A DNA stretch of 16,125 nucleotides from Pseudomonadota bacterium (GTDB lineage Bacteria; Pseudomonadota; Gammaproteobacteria; Xanthomonadales; Xanthomonadaceae), in assembly GCA_023430045.1 (NCBI GenBank), contig JAEZCF010000022.1:1-16125 (forward strand), in the 5' to 3' direction. The number at the start of each line of letters is the position of its first letter. Position 1 is the first letter of the stretch. The notes under the pieces were generated by a model that did not search any database, was not told the origin of the DNA, and saw only the letters and a list, made by a program, of their open reading frames with translations. Position numbers and translations under genes: made by a program. This document shows positions 1-6,526 of the stretch, one piece after another.

Positions 1-84
1 GCGCTCAACGGTCCTGCCACCTCACCGCCAGCCACCTTCGATGGGATTCGGTTGACGGTACGAACGTCAGATGTCGGCGTCTGA
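1..84 (+). other. Possible 3' end of an upstream gene
   Basis: Frame 1 is open from the first base of the window to a TGA at 82-84 and would encode 27 residues ending in TSDVGV. It could be the tail of a gene that starts outside the window. Its third-position GC looks lower than in the clear genes here, and 27 residues are too few to recognise a family. It may equally be non-coding. Confidence 0.15.
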
Positions 85-107
85 ATAATCGGGAACTGCC
101 TTGGTGG

Positions 108-128
108 GTGACGACCGTTGGTCGTCAC
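108..128. repeat. REP-like palindrome (9-bp arms)
   Basis: GTGACGACC at 108-116 and GGTCGTCAC at 120-128 form a perfect 9-bp inverted repeat around a 3-nt loop. The geometry (short loop, about 21 bp) is like the SMAG elements elsewhere in the window, but the GTAG head is absent; GTGG precedes it instead. It is probably a variant REP element. No T-run follows, so a Rho-independent terminator is not supported. Confidence 0.55.
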
Positions 129-135
129 GCTCTTC

Positions 136-162
136 TTTTCCGTGGCTGGCGCCCACGGAAAA
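136..162. repeat. 10-bp inverted repeat with 7-nt loop
   Basis: TTTTCCGTGG at 136-145 pairs perfectly with CCACGGAAAA at 153-162. It is the second hairpin in the gene-free leader before mtnB. On either strand the stem starts with T and ends with A and lacks a following T-run, so it is not a standard terminator. Confidence 0.5.
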
Positions 163-168
163 TGTCGA

Positions 169-278
169 AGGCCGGGCGGTCGGGCTGGGCGGGACAGTTG
201 AGCGCCATGGATGGCGCGAAACGAGCCCTGCATGGACGTACTTGTGGGCGGGGCCCGTCAAGCCCGACCGCCCGGCCT
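169..278. other. Branched inverted-repeat element upstream of mtnB
   Basis: An 18-bp perfect inverted repeat (169-186 with 261-278) encloses a shorter stem (188-193 with 254-259, one G-T pair). Inside lie two small hairpins: GCGCCAT/ATGGCGC at 202-217, and GCCC 225-228 with GGGC 246-249. Both inner hairpins contain a related motif, CATGGATG at 206-213 and CATGGACG at 231-238. Drawn as RNA this is a long stem closing a three-way junction. It could be a structured leader RNA, a palindromic repeat family member or a small non-autonomous mobile repeat. The candidate mtnB promoter lies downstream of it, which argues against an mtnB riboswitch. With the hairpins at 108-128 and 136-162 it fills most of the 351-bp gene-free leader. 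Confidence 0.5.
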
Positions 279-338
279 CCCCACATGCTCCGCTGTGCGC
301 CGCCAGGCAGGAGGGGCTCAGCCGTTCGCTGTATCCCG

Positions 339-344
339 TAAAAT
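339..344 (+). promoter_or_regulatory. Candidate -10 box for leaderless mtnB
   Basis: TAAAAT at 339-344 matches the sigma-70 -10 consensus at 5 of 6 positions and ends 7 nt before the mtnB ATG. Transcription would therefore begin at or next to the start codon. No Shine-Dalgarno sequence precedes the ATG, consistent with a leaderless message. No convincing -35 box is seen 16-18 bp upstream. Confidence 0.4.
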
Positions 345-351
345 ACCCGCC

Positions 352-993
352 ATGAACGCCCCTACCTTCCCGTACGACACCGCGCGCCTGGGCGAACTGG
401 CCCAGTTGCTGATCGACAATGTCCGCGAGCTGGCCCAGGCCGGCTGGACCCCGGCCACCAGCAGCAATTTCTCCCATCGCCTGGACGACCGCCACGCCGC
501 GATCACCGTCTCCGGCAAGGACAAGGGCCGTCTCATCGAGGACGACATCATGGTGGTGGATTTCGACGGCAAGGCCGTCGGCCGTCCGCTGCGCCCGTCC
601 GCCGAAACCCTGCTGCATACGCAGCTCTATCGCCGTTTCCCGGATATCGGCTGCGTGCTGCACACCCATTCGCCAGTGCAGACCGTCGCCTCGCGCCTGT
701 ATGCGTCCCAAGGCCACGTGCACCTGGAAGGTTACGAGCTGCTGAAGGCCTTCGCCGGCAACAGCACCCACGAAATGGCCGTGGACGTGCCGGTGTTCGC
801 CAATACCCAGGACATGGACGTGCTGTCGGCGCAGGTTGATGCCCTGCTCGACAGCCAGAACATGTGGGGCTACCTGATCGATGGCCACGGCCTGTATGCC
901 TGGGGCCGCGACATGGCTGAAGCACGCCGCCATCTGGAAGCCTTCGAGTTCCTGTTCCAGTGCGAGCTGGAACTGCGCAAGCTGCGCGGCTAG
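352..993 (+). CDS. mtnB: Methylthioribulose-1-phosphate dehydratase
   Basis: This 213-residue protein belongs to the class II aldolase/fuculose-phosphate aldolase fold. MtnB dehydrates 5-methylthioribulose-1-phosphate to 2,3-diketo-5-methylthiopentyl-1-phosphate in the cytosolic methionine salvage pathway. Visible signatures are the glycine/serine-rich substrate loop GWTPATSSNFS (31-41), the SAE motif (83-85), the HTH metal-binding pair H104/H106 and a third histidine H179 in DGHGLYAWG. Length is usual for bacterial MtnB. The frame stays open upstream to 211, but the ATG at 352 is preferred because homology begins there and the upstream part is inverted-repeat sequence. It is the first gene of the mtnB-mtnD-mtnC set, although a 172-bp palindrome-containing gap follows it. 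Confidence 0.95.
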   Translation: MNAPTFPYDTARLGELAQLLIDNVRELAQAGWTPATSSNFSHRLDDRHAAITVSGKDKGRLIEDDIMVVDFDGKAVGRPLRPSAETLLHTQLYRRFPDIGCVLHTHSPVQTVASRLYASQGHVHLEGYELLKAFAGNSTHEMAVDVPVFANTQDMDVLSAQVDALLDSQNMWGYLIDGHGLYAWGRDMAEARRHLEAFEFLFQCELELRKLRG

Positions 994-1022
994 AAAGCCC
1001 CGCAATCGCCCGCACGAGGGGC

Positions 1023-1056
1023 CCCCTTGTTGTTCAAGGGGCGCGCCAAAGGCGCG
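1023..1056. repeat. Adjacent hairpins in the mtnB-mtnD gap
   Basis: CCCCTTG at 1023-1029 pairs with CAAGGGG at 1035-1041, and CGCGCC at 1042-1047 pairs with GGCGCG at 1051-1056. The two stems abut. They lie between mtnB and mtnD, upstream of a SMAG element, and could attenuate read-through or shape the mRNA. No T-run follows them. Confidence 0.4.
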
Positions 1057-1106
1057 GGGACAAGGTGGAATGCGCGGGCAACCCGGACGCTGAAGGCGCA
1101 TCAGGT

Positions 1107-1129
1107 TGCCGGGCAGCGCCCGGCACTAC
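1107..1129 (-). repeat. SMAG/REP element (single, minus orientation)
   Basis: Read on the - strand, GTAG (1129-1126) is followed by arm TGCCGGGC, loop GCT and arm GCCCGGCA. The 8-bp stem and 3-nt loop match the other SMAG elements here. It lies between mtnB and mtnD. Elements of this type are known to fold in mRNA and often sit between co-transcribed genes. Confidence 0.75.
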
Positions 1130-1165
1130 TACTCTGTGGGCCCCCATACCGTTCAAGCCGCCGCC

Positions 1166-1723
1166 ATGAGCCGACTGCGCATCTACGACGACACTGCCCC
1201 CGACGCCCCGCTGCTGGACACCCAGGACGGCGACATCATTGCTGCTGAACTGCTGAAGATCGGCGTAACCTTCGAACGCTGGCAGGCCAGCCAGCCCGTG
1301 GCGCCGGGCGCCAGCCAGGACGAGGTGTTTGCCGCCTACCGCGCCGACATCGACCGCCTGGTCGCCGAACGCGGCTTCAAGAGCGTGGACGTGGCCTCCA
1401 TCGCGCCGGACAACCCCAATCGCGCCGAACTGCGGAAGAAGTTCCTGGACGAACACTTCCACAAGGAAGACGAAGTGCGTTTCTTCGTCGCCGGCTCCGG
1501 CCTGTTCACCCTGCACCTGGCCGACAAGGTCTACGAGATCGAGTGCGTCAAGGATGACCTGATCGCGGTCCCGGACGGTGTCACCCACTGGTTCGACATG
1601 GGCGATGAGCCGAGTTTCGTCGCGATCCGCTTCTTCACCGAAGCCGATGGCTGGGTCGGTCATTTCACCGGCACCGACATCGCGCAGAAGTTCCCCCGTT
1701 ACGTTCCCACCAAGGCCTCCTGA
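1166..1723 (+). CDS. mtnD: Acireductone dioxygenase
   Basis: This 185-residue cupin enzyme oxidises 1,2-dihydroxy-3-keto-5-methylthiopentene. In this family the Fe form yields 2-keto-4-methylthiobutyrate, the direct methionine precursor, and the Ni or Co form yields methylthiopropionate, formate and CO. The metal ligands are visible: H97, H99 and E103 in EHFHKEDEVRFF, and H141 in DGVTHWFD, spaced as in characterised ARD enzymes. The frame is open upstream to 1106, but the ATG at 1166 begins the conserved N-terminus (MSRLRIYDD) and the upstream stretch holds a SMAG repeat. No Shine-Dalgarno sequence is visible. mtnC follows after 3 nt, implying co-transcription. MtnD acts on the product of MtnC although its gene comes first. 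Confidence 0.96.
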   Translation: MSRLRIYDDTAPDAPLLDTQDGDIIAAELLKIGVTFERWQASQPVAPGASQDEVFAAYRADIDRLVAERGFKSVDVASIAPDNPNRAELRKKFLDEHFHKEDEVRFFVAGSGLFTLHLADKVYEIECVKDDLIAVPDGVTHWFDMGDEPSFVAIRFFTEADGWVGHFTGTDIAQKFPRYVPTKAS

Positions 1724-1726
1724 TCC

Positions 1727-2422
1727 ATGCAGCCGCGCGTCATCCTGACCGATATCGAAGGCACCACCAGCAGCATTTCGTTCGTCAAGAACGTGCTGTT
1801 CCCCTATGCACGCCAGGCGCTGCCCGGCTTCATCGCCGAACACGGCCAGGAGCCGGACGTGCGCCGCTGGCTGGATGCGGTGGCCAGCGAGATCGGCGGT
1901 GCCTGCCAGGACAGCCTGGTCGCTGAAACGCTGCAGGGCTGGATCGACCAGGATCGCAAGCACACCGCGCTCAAGGCGCTGCAGGGCATGATCTGGGCCG
2001 AAGGCTACCGGCGTGGCGACTACACCGCGCACTTCTATCCGGAAGTGGCGGCGGTGCTGTCGGGCTGGCACGCGGCCGGGCTGAAGCTGTACGTCTACTC
2101 TTCCGGTTCGGTGCCAGCGCAGAAGCTGTTCTTCGGATTCAGCGATGCCGGCGACCTGACGCATCTTGTCTCGGGTTGGTTCGACACCGAAATCGGCGGC
2201 AAGCGCGAGGCCGACAGCTACCGCCGCATCGTCCAGGACATCGGCGTGGCTGCGGGTGGAATCCTGTTCCTGTCCGATGTGGTCGAAGAACTGGATGCCG
2301 CCCGCGAAGCGGGCCTGCAGACCCGCCTGCTGGATCGTCTGGACGATTACCCGCTGCCGCGCACCGGCGAGGCCACGCACGGCCACGAACGCGTGGAAAA
2401 TTTCCAGCAGATCACCGTCTGA
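1727..2422 (+). CDS. mtnC: Enolase-phosphatase E1
   Basis: This 231-residue HAD-superfamily enzyme is bifunctional: it enolises 2,3-diketo-5-methylthiopentyl-1-phosphate and then dephosphorylates it to the acireductone used by MtnD. HAD motif I is DIEGTT (D9 with E11, the family variant of DxD). Motif II is SSGS (125-128). Motif III comprises K159 in GGKREADSY and D184 in FLSDVVEELDAA. The cap region lies between motifs I and II. Length is typical. It starts 3 nt after the mtnD stop with only a weak AAGG upstream, so translation is probably coupled to mtnD. The gene ends 12 bp before a SMAG dimer that separates it from the convergent beta-mannosidase gene. mtnA, mtnK and mtnN are not in the window. 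Confidence 0.96.
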   Translation: MQPRVILTDIEGTTSSISFVKNVLFPYARQALPGFIAEHGQEPDVRRWLDAVASEIGGACQDSLVAETLQGWIDQDRKHTALKALQGMIWAEGYRRGDYTAHFYPEVAAVLSGWHAAGLKLYVYSSGSVPAQKLFFGFSDAGDLTHLVSGWFDTEIGGKREADSYRRIVQDIGVAAGGILFLSDVVEELDAAREAGLQTRLLDRLDDYPLPRTGEATHGHERVENFQQITV

Positions 2423-2434
2423 TCTCCGAACACG

Positions 2435-2507
2435 GTAGAGCCGACCCATGGTCGGCTGCACCTCACCGCGCGTGTCACACCTAAAGCCGATCATGGATCG
2501 GCTCTAC
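2435..2507. repeat. SMAG dimer (inverted pair) between convergent genes
   Basis: Two SMAG palindromes face each other. The + strand copy has GTAG at 2435-2438 and arms AGCCGACC/GGTCGGCT (2439-2457). The - strand copy has its GTAG at 2507-2504 and arms AGCCGATC/GATCGGCT (2503-2485). The 27-nt spacer has no obvious motif. The pair lies between the 3' ends of mtnC and the beta-mannosidase gene, where it may block read-through or protect both mRNA ends. The GTAG of the - copy provides the TAG stop of the beta-mannosidase gene. Confidence 0.85.
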
Positions 2508-5134
2508 CGCGACGTGTCGCCAAGCGTCTGGATGTTGAGCGCGGCACGCAGTTCAGCCGGGGCGGCGCTGGTACGCAGGCCGATCACGCGCCGCTCGCCC
2601 GGCAGCAGGTCCAGAAAGTTGTCGTCCAGCGCCACGTCCAGCCCGTCGAATCCAATCCATGCGGCGCGTACCAGGCCATTCGCCTGCAGCACCACCTGCG
2701 GCCCCTCGGCGCCGACCTGGACGTTCGCCTCAAGCTGGTCCGCCTGAAGCGCCAGTCCCCGCGCGTCCACGAACTGCACGATCTGGCGCGATACCACCTG
2801 CCCTTCCTGCACCAGTTCGACCACCGCCACCGTGCGCGCCGGATCGGCATCGCCAAGCAGGCGCGCATCGCTGAAGCGGCCCACCTCGGCCGCCGTACCC
2901 GGCGCCAGCACCAGCGCCTGCTCCCGGTCGCCCAGCACGCGTCCCTGCAGGTCCATCACCCGCATCCGCCACTGCACGTACTGCGCACGCGGCGTATCGT
3001 TGAGCAGGCTCACCCGCGTCATGCCTTCATCGCGCAACGCCGCCACCGCGACATCGGCGAAGAACCTGCGCGCGTTGAAATGCAGCGGCTTCCAGTGGCC
3101 GTCGTGGTCCAGGCTGGACCAGGAAGCTCCCGGCCACACATCGTTGAGCTGCCAGTACAGCGACCCCATCGTGTAGGGACGTGATGCACGATGATGCAGC
3201 GCCGCCAGCGCGATGCCCTCGGCCTGCATCACCTGCCCCAGGTACAGGAAGGCAGCGAAATCACCCGGCTCGCCGTAACCGTCACGGATGTAATGCAGCA
3301 GCCGCGCGTTGCCCTCCCCGGCCATGAACTTCTGGTGCGCACGGATCATCGGGCTGTCGACATCCTGCGCAGCACGCGGCGCGATGCGGTCCACCATCGC
3401 CTGCGATGGCCACGACTGCAGTCCGTATTCGGACATGAAACGCGGTGTCTCCCGCAGGTAGGCGGTCACCGGCAGCGCCGGATTCCCCCACACCTCCCAG
3501 TAGTGCTTGTCGCCGCGACGGGAATCGTTGGCCTTCGTGTCCAGGTCGTTGCCCGGCGAGCTCGACCAGTAAGGAACACCAAGGCCATCCTCGGCCACCA
3601 CCTGGCGCAGATCGTGGCCGAACAGATCCACATACCCCTGCCAGACCTGCGCCGCAAACGCGGGATCGGCCTGCTGCAGCTCGCGCCCGTGGCCCCAGTC
3701 CTTCCAGGCCGTTTCTTCTTCGTTGTTGCCACACCACAGCACGATGCTCGGGTGGTGCCGCAGCCGTCGCACGTTGTCGCGTGCCTCCGCGACGACGCTG
3801 CGGCGGAATGCCGGATCGAAGCCCGGCTGCATGCCGCCACCGAACATGAAATCCTGCCACACCAGCAGCCCGAGCTCATCGGCCAGATCGAAGAACGCAT
3901 CGCTCTCGTAGTAACCGCCGCCCCAGTTGCGCAGCATGTTCATGTTCGCATCGCGCGCCGCGGTCAGTACCGTGCGCAGCTGCTCCACGTCCACGCGCGC
4001 GGGAAACGCATCGAACGGAATCACATTGGCGCCCTTGGCGAAGATCGGACGGCCATTGATGACGAACGCGAAACCCTGGCCGCCATCGTCATCCCGTTCG
4101 CGGCGCAGCTCCACGCTGCGCAGACCGATACGGCGGCTGGCCTGCAGCGCCGGATCGTTCCCCTGCCCAACCCGCACCTGCACCGTGTAACGATCCTGGG
4201 CACCCTGCCCCGCCGGCCACCATCGACGCGGCTGGTCGATCCGCACCGGCAGCTCCAGCTGCTGTGTGCCGGGCTCCAGGCGCGCATCGCGATTGACGCG
4301 CGCAACGACGCGTCCCTCGGGATCCTGCATCTCCAGGTGCACCGGTACGCTGCCTGCCGCGCCATCGTGTTCCACCTCGACGATCGCGCTGAGCGTGGCA
4401 CGCGCGTCGGTCAACGCATCGGTGCGCACCGCCAGGTCGGTCACCCGCTGTGCGTCCCAGGCTTCCAGCCGCACCGCACGCCACACCCCGGCCGTCACAT
4501 AACGCGGACCCCAGTCCCAACCGAAATGGTAGGCCGGCTTGCGCACGAAGTTGCCGACCATCGCGTCCTTCGGTTCATCGCCATAGGGCGACGGGTAGTT
4601 GCCGGCGATCCTGTGCGGCATGGCCTGCACCACCGGCAGCAGGGTGCGGATCGGTGAACGGAACACGATCCGCAGGGTGTTTTCGTCCGCCCGCAGGCGC
4701 CCTTCCACGCGTGCGGCCCAGGTGCGATGGGCGTTGTCGGCACGCAGCAGCGGCTGGCCGTTGAGCTCCACTTCCGCGAACGTATCCAGCCCTTCGAACA
4801 CCAGCTCCGCATGCGGCCGCGCCAAGGTCGCGGCATCCACTTCGAAGCGTGCGCGGTATTCCCAGTCAGCCAGTCCGATCCACTGCAGTCCTGCTTCGGG
4901 GGCGCCCACGTACGGATCGGGAATCAACCCCTGCGCGAGCAGGTCGGTATGTACGCTGCCCGGCACCCGAGCATCGCGCCATTCCGCCACCTCCGGATGG
5001 GTGGCCTGCTGGCCATCTCCCGGCAGCAGCCGGAATTCCCAGCGTGCATCCAGCACGGCCGCCGATGCAGGACCTGCCGGAAACAACGAGCACGCCACAA
5101 CGGCGGCCAGCAGGAAAATGGTCATGATCCGCAT
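2504..5134 (-). CDS. GH2 beta-mannosidase, exported
   Basis: This 876-residue glycoside hydrolase family 2 protein removes terminal beta-linked mannose, for example Man-beta-1,4-GlcNAc of an N-glycan core. An N-terminal export signal is visible (hydrophobic 5-20, then PASA at 22-25). VVAC at 12-15 also resembles a lipobox, so lipoprotein or free periplasmic form is undecided. Order: sugar-binding domain (about 30-225, with HFGWDWGPRYVTAGVWR at 203-219), immunoglobulin-like domain, TIM barrel (about 345-690) and C-terminal beta domains. The acid/base is E472 in WCGNNEEE and the nucleophile E569 in FMSEYGLQSWP, both typical of GH2 mannosidases. The frame extends upstream to 5257, but the ATG at 5134 has a strong GAGGAGGG ribosome site just upstream and starts the signal peptide. 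It is the last gene of the - strand run, 150 bp after the epimerase, with a SMAG dimer in that gap. Confidence 0.93.
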   Translation of the reverse strand: MRIMTIFLLAAVVACSLFPAGPASAAVLDARWEFRLLPGDGQQATHPEVAEWRDARVPGSVHTDLLAQGLIPDPYVGAPEAGLQWIGLADWEYRARFEVDAATLARPHAELVFEGLDTFAEVELNGQPLLRADNAHRTWAARVEGRLRADENTLRIVFRSPIRTLLPVVQAMPHRIAGNYPSPYGDEPKDAMVGNFVRKPAYHFGWDWGPRYVTAGVWRAVRLEAWDAQRVTDLAVRTDALTDARATLSAIVEVEHDGAAGSVPVHLEMQDPEGRVVARVNRDARLEPGTQQLELPVRIDQPRRWWPAGQGAQDRYTVQVRVGQGNDPALQASRRIGLRSVELRRERDDDGGQGFAFVINGRPIFAKGANVIPFDAFPARVDVEQLRTVLTAARDANMNMLRNWGGGYYESDAFFDLADELGLLVWQDFMFGGGMQPGFDPAFRRSVVAEARDNVRRLRHHPSIVLWCGNNEEETAWKDWGHGRELQQADPAFAAQVWQGYVDLFGHDLRQVVAEDGLGVPYWSSSPGNDLDTKANDSRRGDKHYWEVWGNPALPVTAYLRETPRFMSEYGLQSWPSQAMVDRIAPRAAQDVDSPMIRAHQKFMAGEGNARLLHYIRDGYGEPGDFAAFLYLGQVMQAEGIALAALHHRASRPYTMGSLYWQLNDVWPGASWSSLDHDGHWKPLHFNARRFFADVAVAALRDEGMTRVSLLNDTPRAQYVQWRMRVMDLQGRVLGDREQALVLAPGTAAEVGRFSDARLLGDADPARTVAVVELVQEGQVVSRQIVQFVDARGLALQADQLEANVQVGAEGPQVVLQANGLVRAAWIGFDGLDVALDDNFLDLLPGERRVIGLRTSAAPAELRAALNIQTLGDTSR

Positions 5135-5161
5135 CGCGTCCCTCCTCGAGCATCCACGTTG

Positions 5162-5230
5162 GTAGAGCCGATCCACGATCGGCTGATGGCATGCCACGCC
5201 AGGATGCAGCCGACCATGGGTCGGCTCTAC
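5162..5230. repeat. SMAG dimer (inverted pair) upstream of beta-mannosidase
   Basis: The + strand copy has GTAG at 5162-5165 and arms AGCCGATC/GATCGGCT (5166-5184). The - strand copy has GTAG at 5230-5227 and arms AGCCGACC/GGTCGGCT (5226-5208). The spacer is 23 nt. The pair fills most of the gap between the epimerase stop and the beta-mannosidase ribosome site. The order of the two stem types is the mirror image of the dimer at 2435-2507. Confidence 0.85.
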
Positions 5231-5247
5231 CTGTTGCACCACCCCCT

Positions 5248-5280
5248 TGCCGGACATGCCGGGGGGGGGCGCCTCCGGCA
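5248..5280. other. Inverted repeat enclosing a nine-G tract
   Basis: TGCCGGA at 5248-5254 pairs with TCCGGCA at 5274-5280, and nine consecutive G residues (5261-5269) lie inside. The structure directly follows the epimerase stop codon on the - strand. It might act as a weak terminator or pause, but no T-run follows. The homopolymer is a plausible site of slippage or sequencing error. It is non-coding, so no reading frame depends on it. Confidence 0.4.
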
Positions 5281-5284
5281 GTCG

Positions 5285-6526
5285 TCAGCCCGCCTTCGGC
5301 CGCACCACGTTCAGCACTTCATGGCAGGCACCCATCGTGTGGTAATCCACCTTGCCCGCCGGACTCTTCTCATCGCTGTACTTGCGGTTGTCCGCATCCA
5401 GGATGCGGAACCACGCACCGTACTCATGGTCCACGAAGTGTGCCCATGCATACGCCCACAGGCGTTCATACCAGTCCCAGTACGCTGCATCACCGGTACG
5501 CTGGGCCATCAGCGCAGCGGTCGCCAGCGTCTCGGCCTGCACCCAGAAATACTTGTCGTCGTCGCAGACGAAGCTGTCGCCGCCGATCGGCGCACCGTCC
5601 ATGCCTGGCTGCCGGCGTTCCTGCGGCGCGAAGCCGTAGTACAGGCCGCCGCGTGCCTCGTCCCAGCTGCGCTCCACCGCCACGTCGAACAGGTGCTGTG
5701 CGGTCGGCACCAGCCAGTCCGCCTGCACATGGCGGTCCAGGATCAGCAGCAGCTTCGCCCACTCGGTCTGGTGGCCCGGCTGGAAGCCCCACGGACGGAA
5801 CAGGTGCTTCGGGTTGTCCAGGTTGTAGGTCCAGTCGATGTTCCAGTCGCGGTCGTAGTGCTCCCACACCAGCCCACCGGCCTTGGCCGCTTGGCGGCGC
5901 GTCATGTGGTCGGCCAGCAGCAGCGCGCGGTCCACGTAGCGCTGTTCGCCACTGGCCTCGAAGGCGGCCAGCATCGCTTCGCACATGTGCATGTTGGCGT
6001 TCTGGCCGCGGTAATCCGTGAAGTTCCACTGCGCATCGGCCTCGTCCCGGTACAGGCCATGCTGCGGCTCCCAGAAGTGGGTTTCCAGCAGCTGCCAGGT
6101 CTCGTCCATCCAGCCGCGCGCCTCCTCGATGCCCGCCTTGAGCGCACAGCTGTAGGCCAGCAGCACGAAGGCCACGCCGTAGCAGTGGTTCATGTCGTCT
6201 TCGACGACGCCATCGCGCAGCGTCCACGCATAGCCGCCTGTGGCCGGATTGCGATGCACCTCGCGCAGGTAGCGCACGCCATGCCTGACTGCGTCCAGGT
6301 ATGCCGCATCGCCGAATTCGCGGTAGGCCATGGCGTAGTCGAACACGAAGCGCGTGCTGCTCACCAGGTGCCGATGCGATGCGTCGTATACGCTGCCGTC
6401 GTCACGGAAGTAGTGGAAGAAACCGCCCGCTGGATCGATGCAGCGCGGGTGGTAGAACGCCATGGTGTGGGCGATGTGGTCGCGCAGGAACGCCGGCGAA
6501 CGGAAGTCTGGAGTCTGGCTCATCAT
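5285..6526 (-). CDS. AGE-family mannose isomerase / sugar 2-epimerase
   Basis: This 413-residue protein belongs to the N-acylglucosamine 2-epimerase superfamily ((alpha/alpha)6 barrel), closest in length and motifs to YihS/D-mannose isomerase proteins. The likely reaction is D-mannose to D-fructose in the cytosol. Likely active-site residues are R59 (SSTRFVF), H180 (NANMHMCEAM), H252 (PGHQTEWAK) and H396 (DYHTMGACHE). No signal peptide is present. Its start overlaps the stop of the upstream kinase gene as ATGA, and AGGA lies 6 nt upstream, so the two are translationally coupled. A second ATG follows at once (6523), so the protein could start one residue later. Pairing with a sugar kinase favours a mannose isomerase. 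A cellobiose or mannobiose 2-epimerase is the main alternative and cannot be excluded by eye. Confidence 0.88.
   Translation of the reverse strand: MMSQTPDFRSPAFLRDHIAHTMAFYHPRCIDPAGGFFHYFRDDGSVYDASHRHLVSSTRFVFDYAMAYREFGDAAYLDAVRHGVRYLREVHRNPATGGYAWTLRDGVVEDDMNHCYGVAFVLLAYSCALKAGIEEARGWMDETWQLLETHFWEPQHGLYRDEADAQWNFTDYRGQNANMHMCEAMLAAFEASGEQRYVDRALLLADHMTRRQAAKAGGLVWEHYDRDWNIDWTYNLDNPKHLFRPWGFQPGHQTEWAKLLLILDRHVQADWLVPTAQHLFDVAVERSWDEARGGLYYGFAPQERRQPGMDGAPIGGDSFVCDDDKYFWVQAETLATAALMAQRTGDAAYWDWYERLWAYAWAHFVDHEYGAWFRILDADNRKYSDEKSPAGKVDYHTMGACHEVLNVVRPKAG

Noticed and set aside
136..162. Rho-independent terminator in the mtnB leader
   Set aside because: The stem is good, but there is no T-run after it on either strand and it lies before, not after, any confirmed gene.
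1034..2494. 486-codon open frame on the - strand across mtnD and mtnC
   Set aside because: It is antisense to two certain genes, and its predicted protein has no recognisable domain. Long antisense frames are expected in DNA of this GC content.
2435..5230. Insertion sequence or transposon bracketed by the repeat dimers
   Set aside because: No transposase or target-site duplication is visible. The repeats are SMAG-type palindromes also present elsewhere in the window. Only the mirror-image arrangement is reported.
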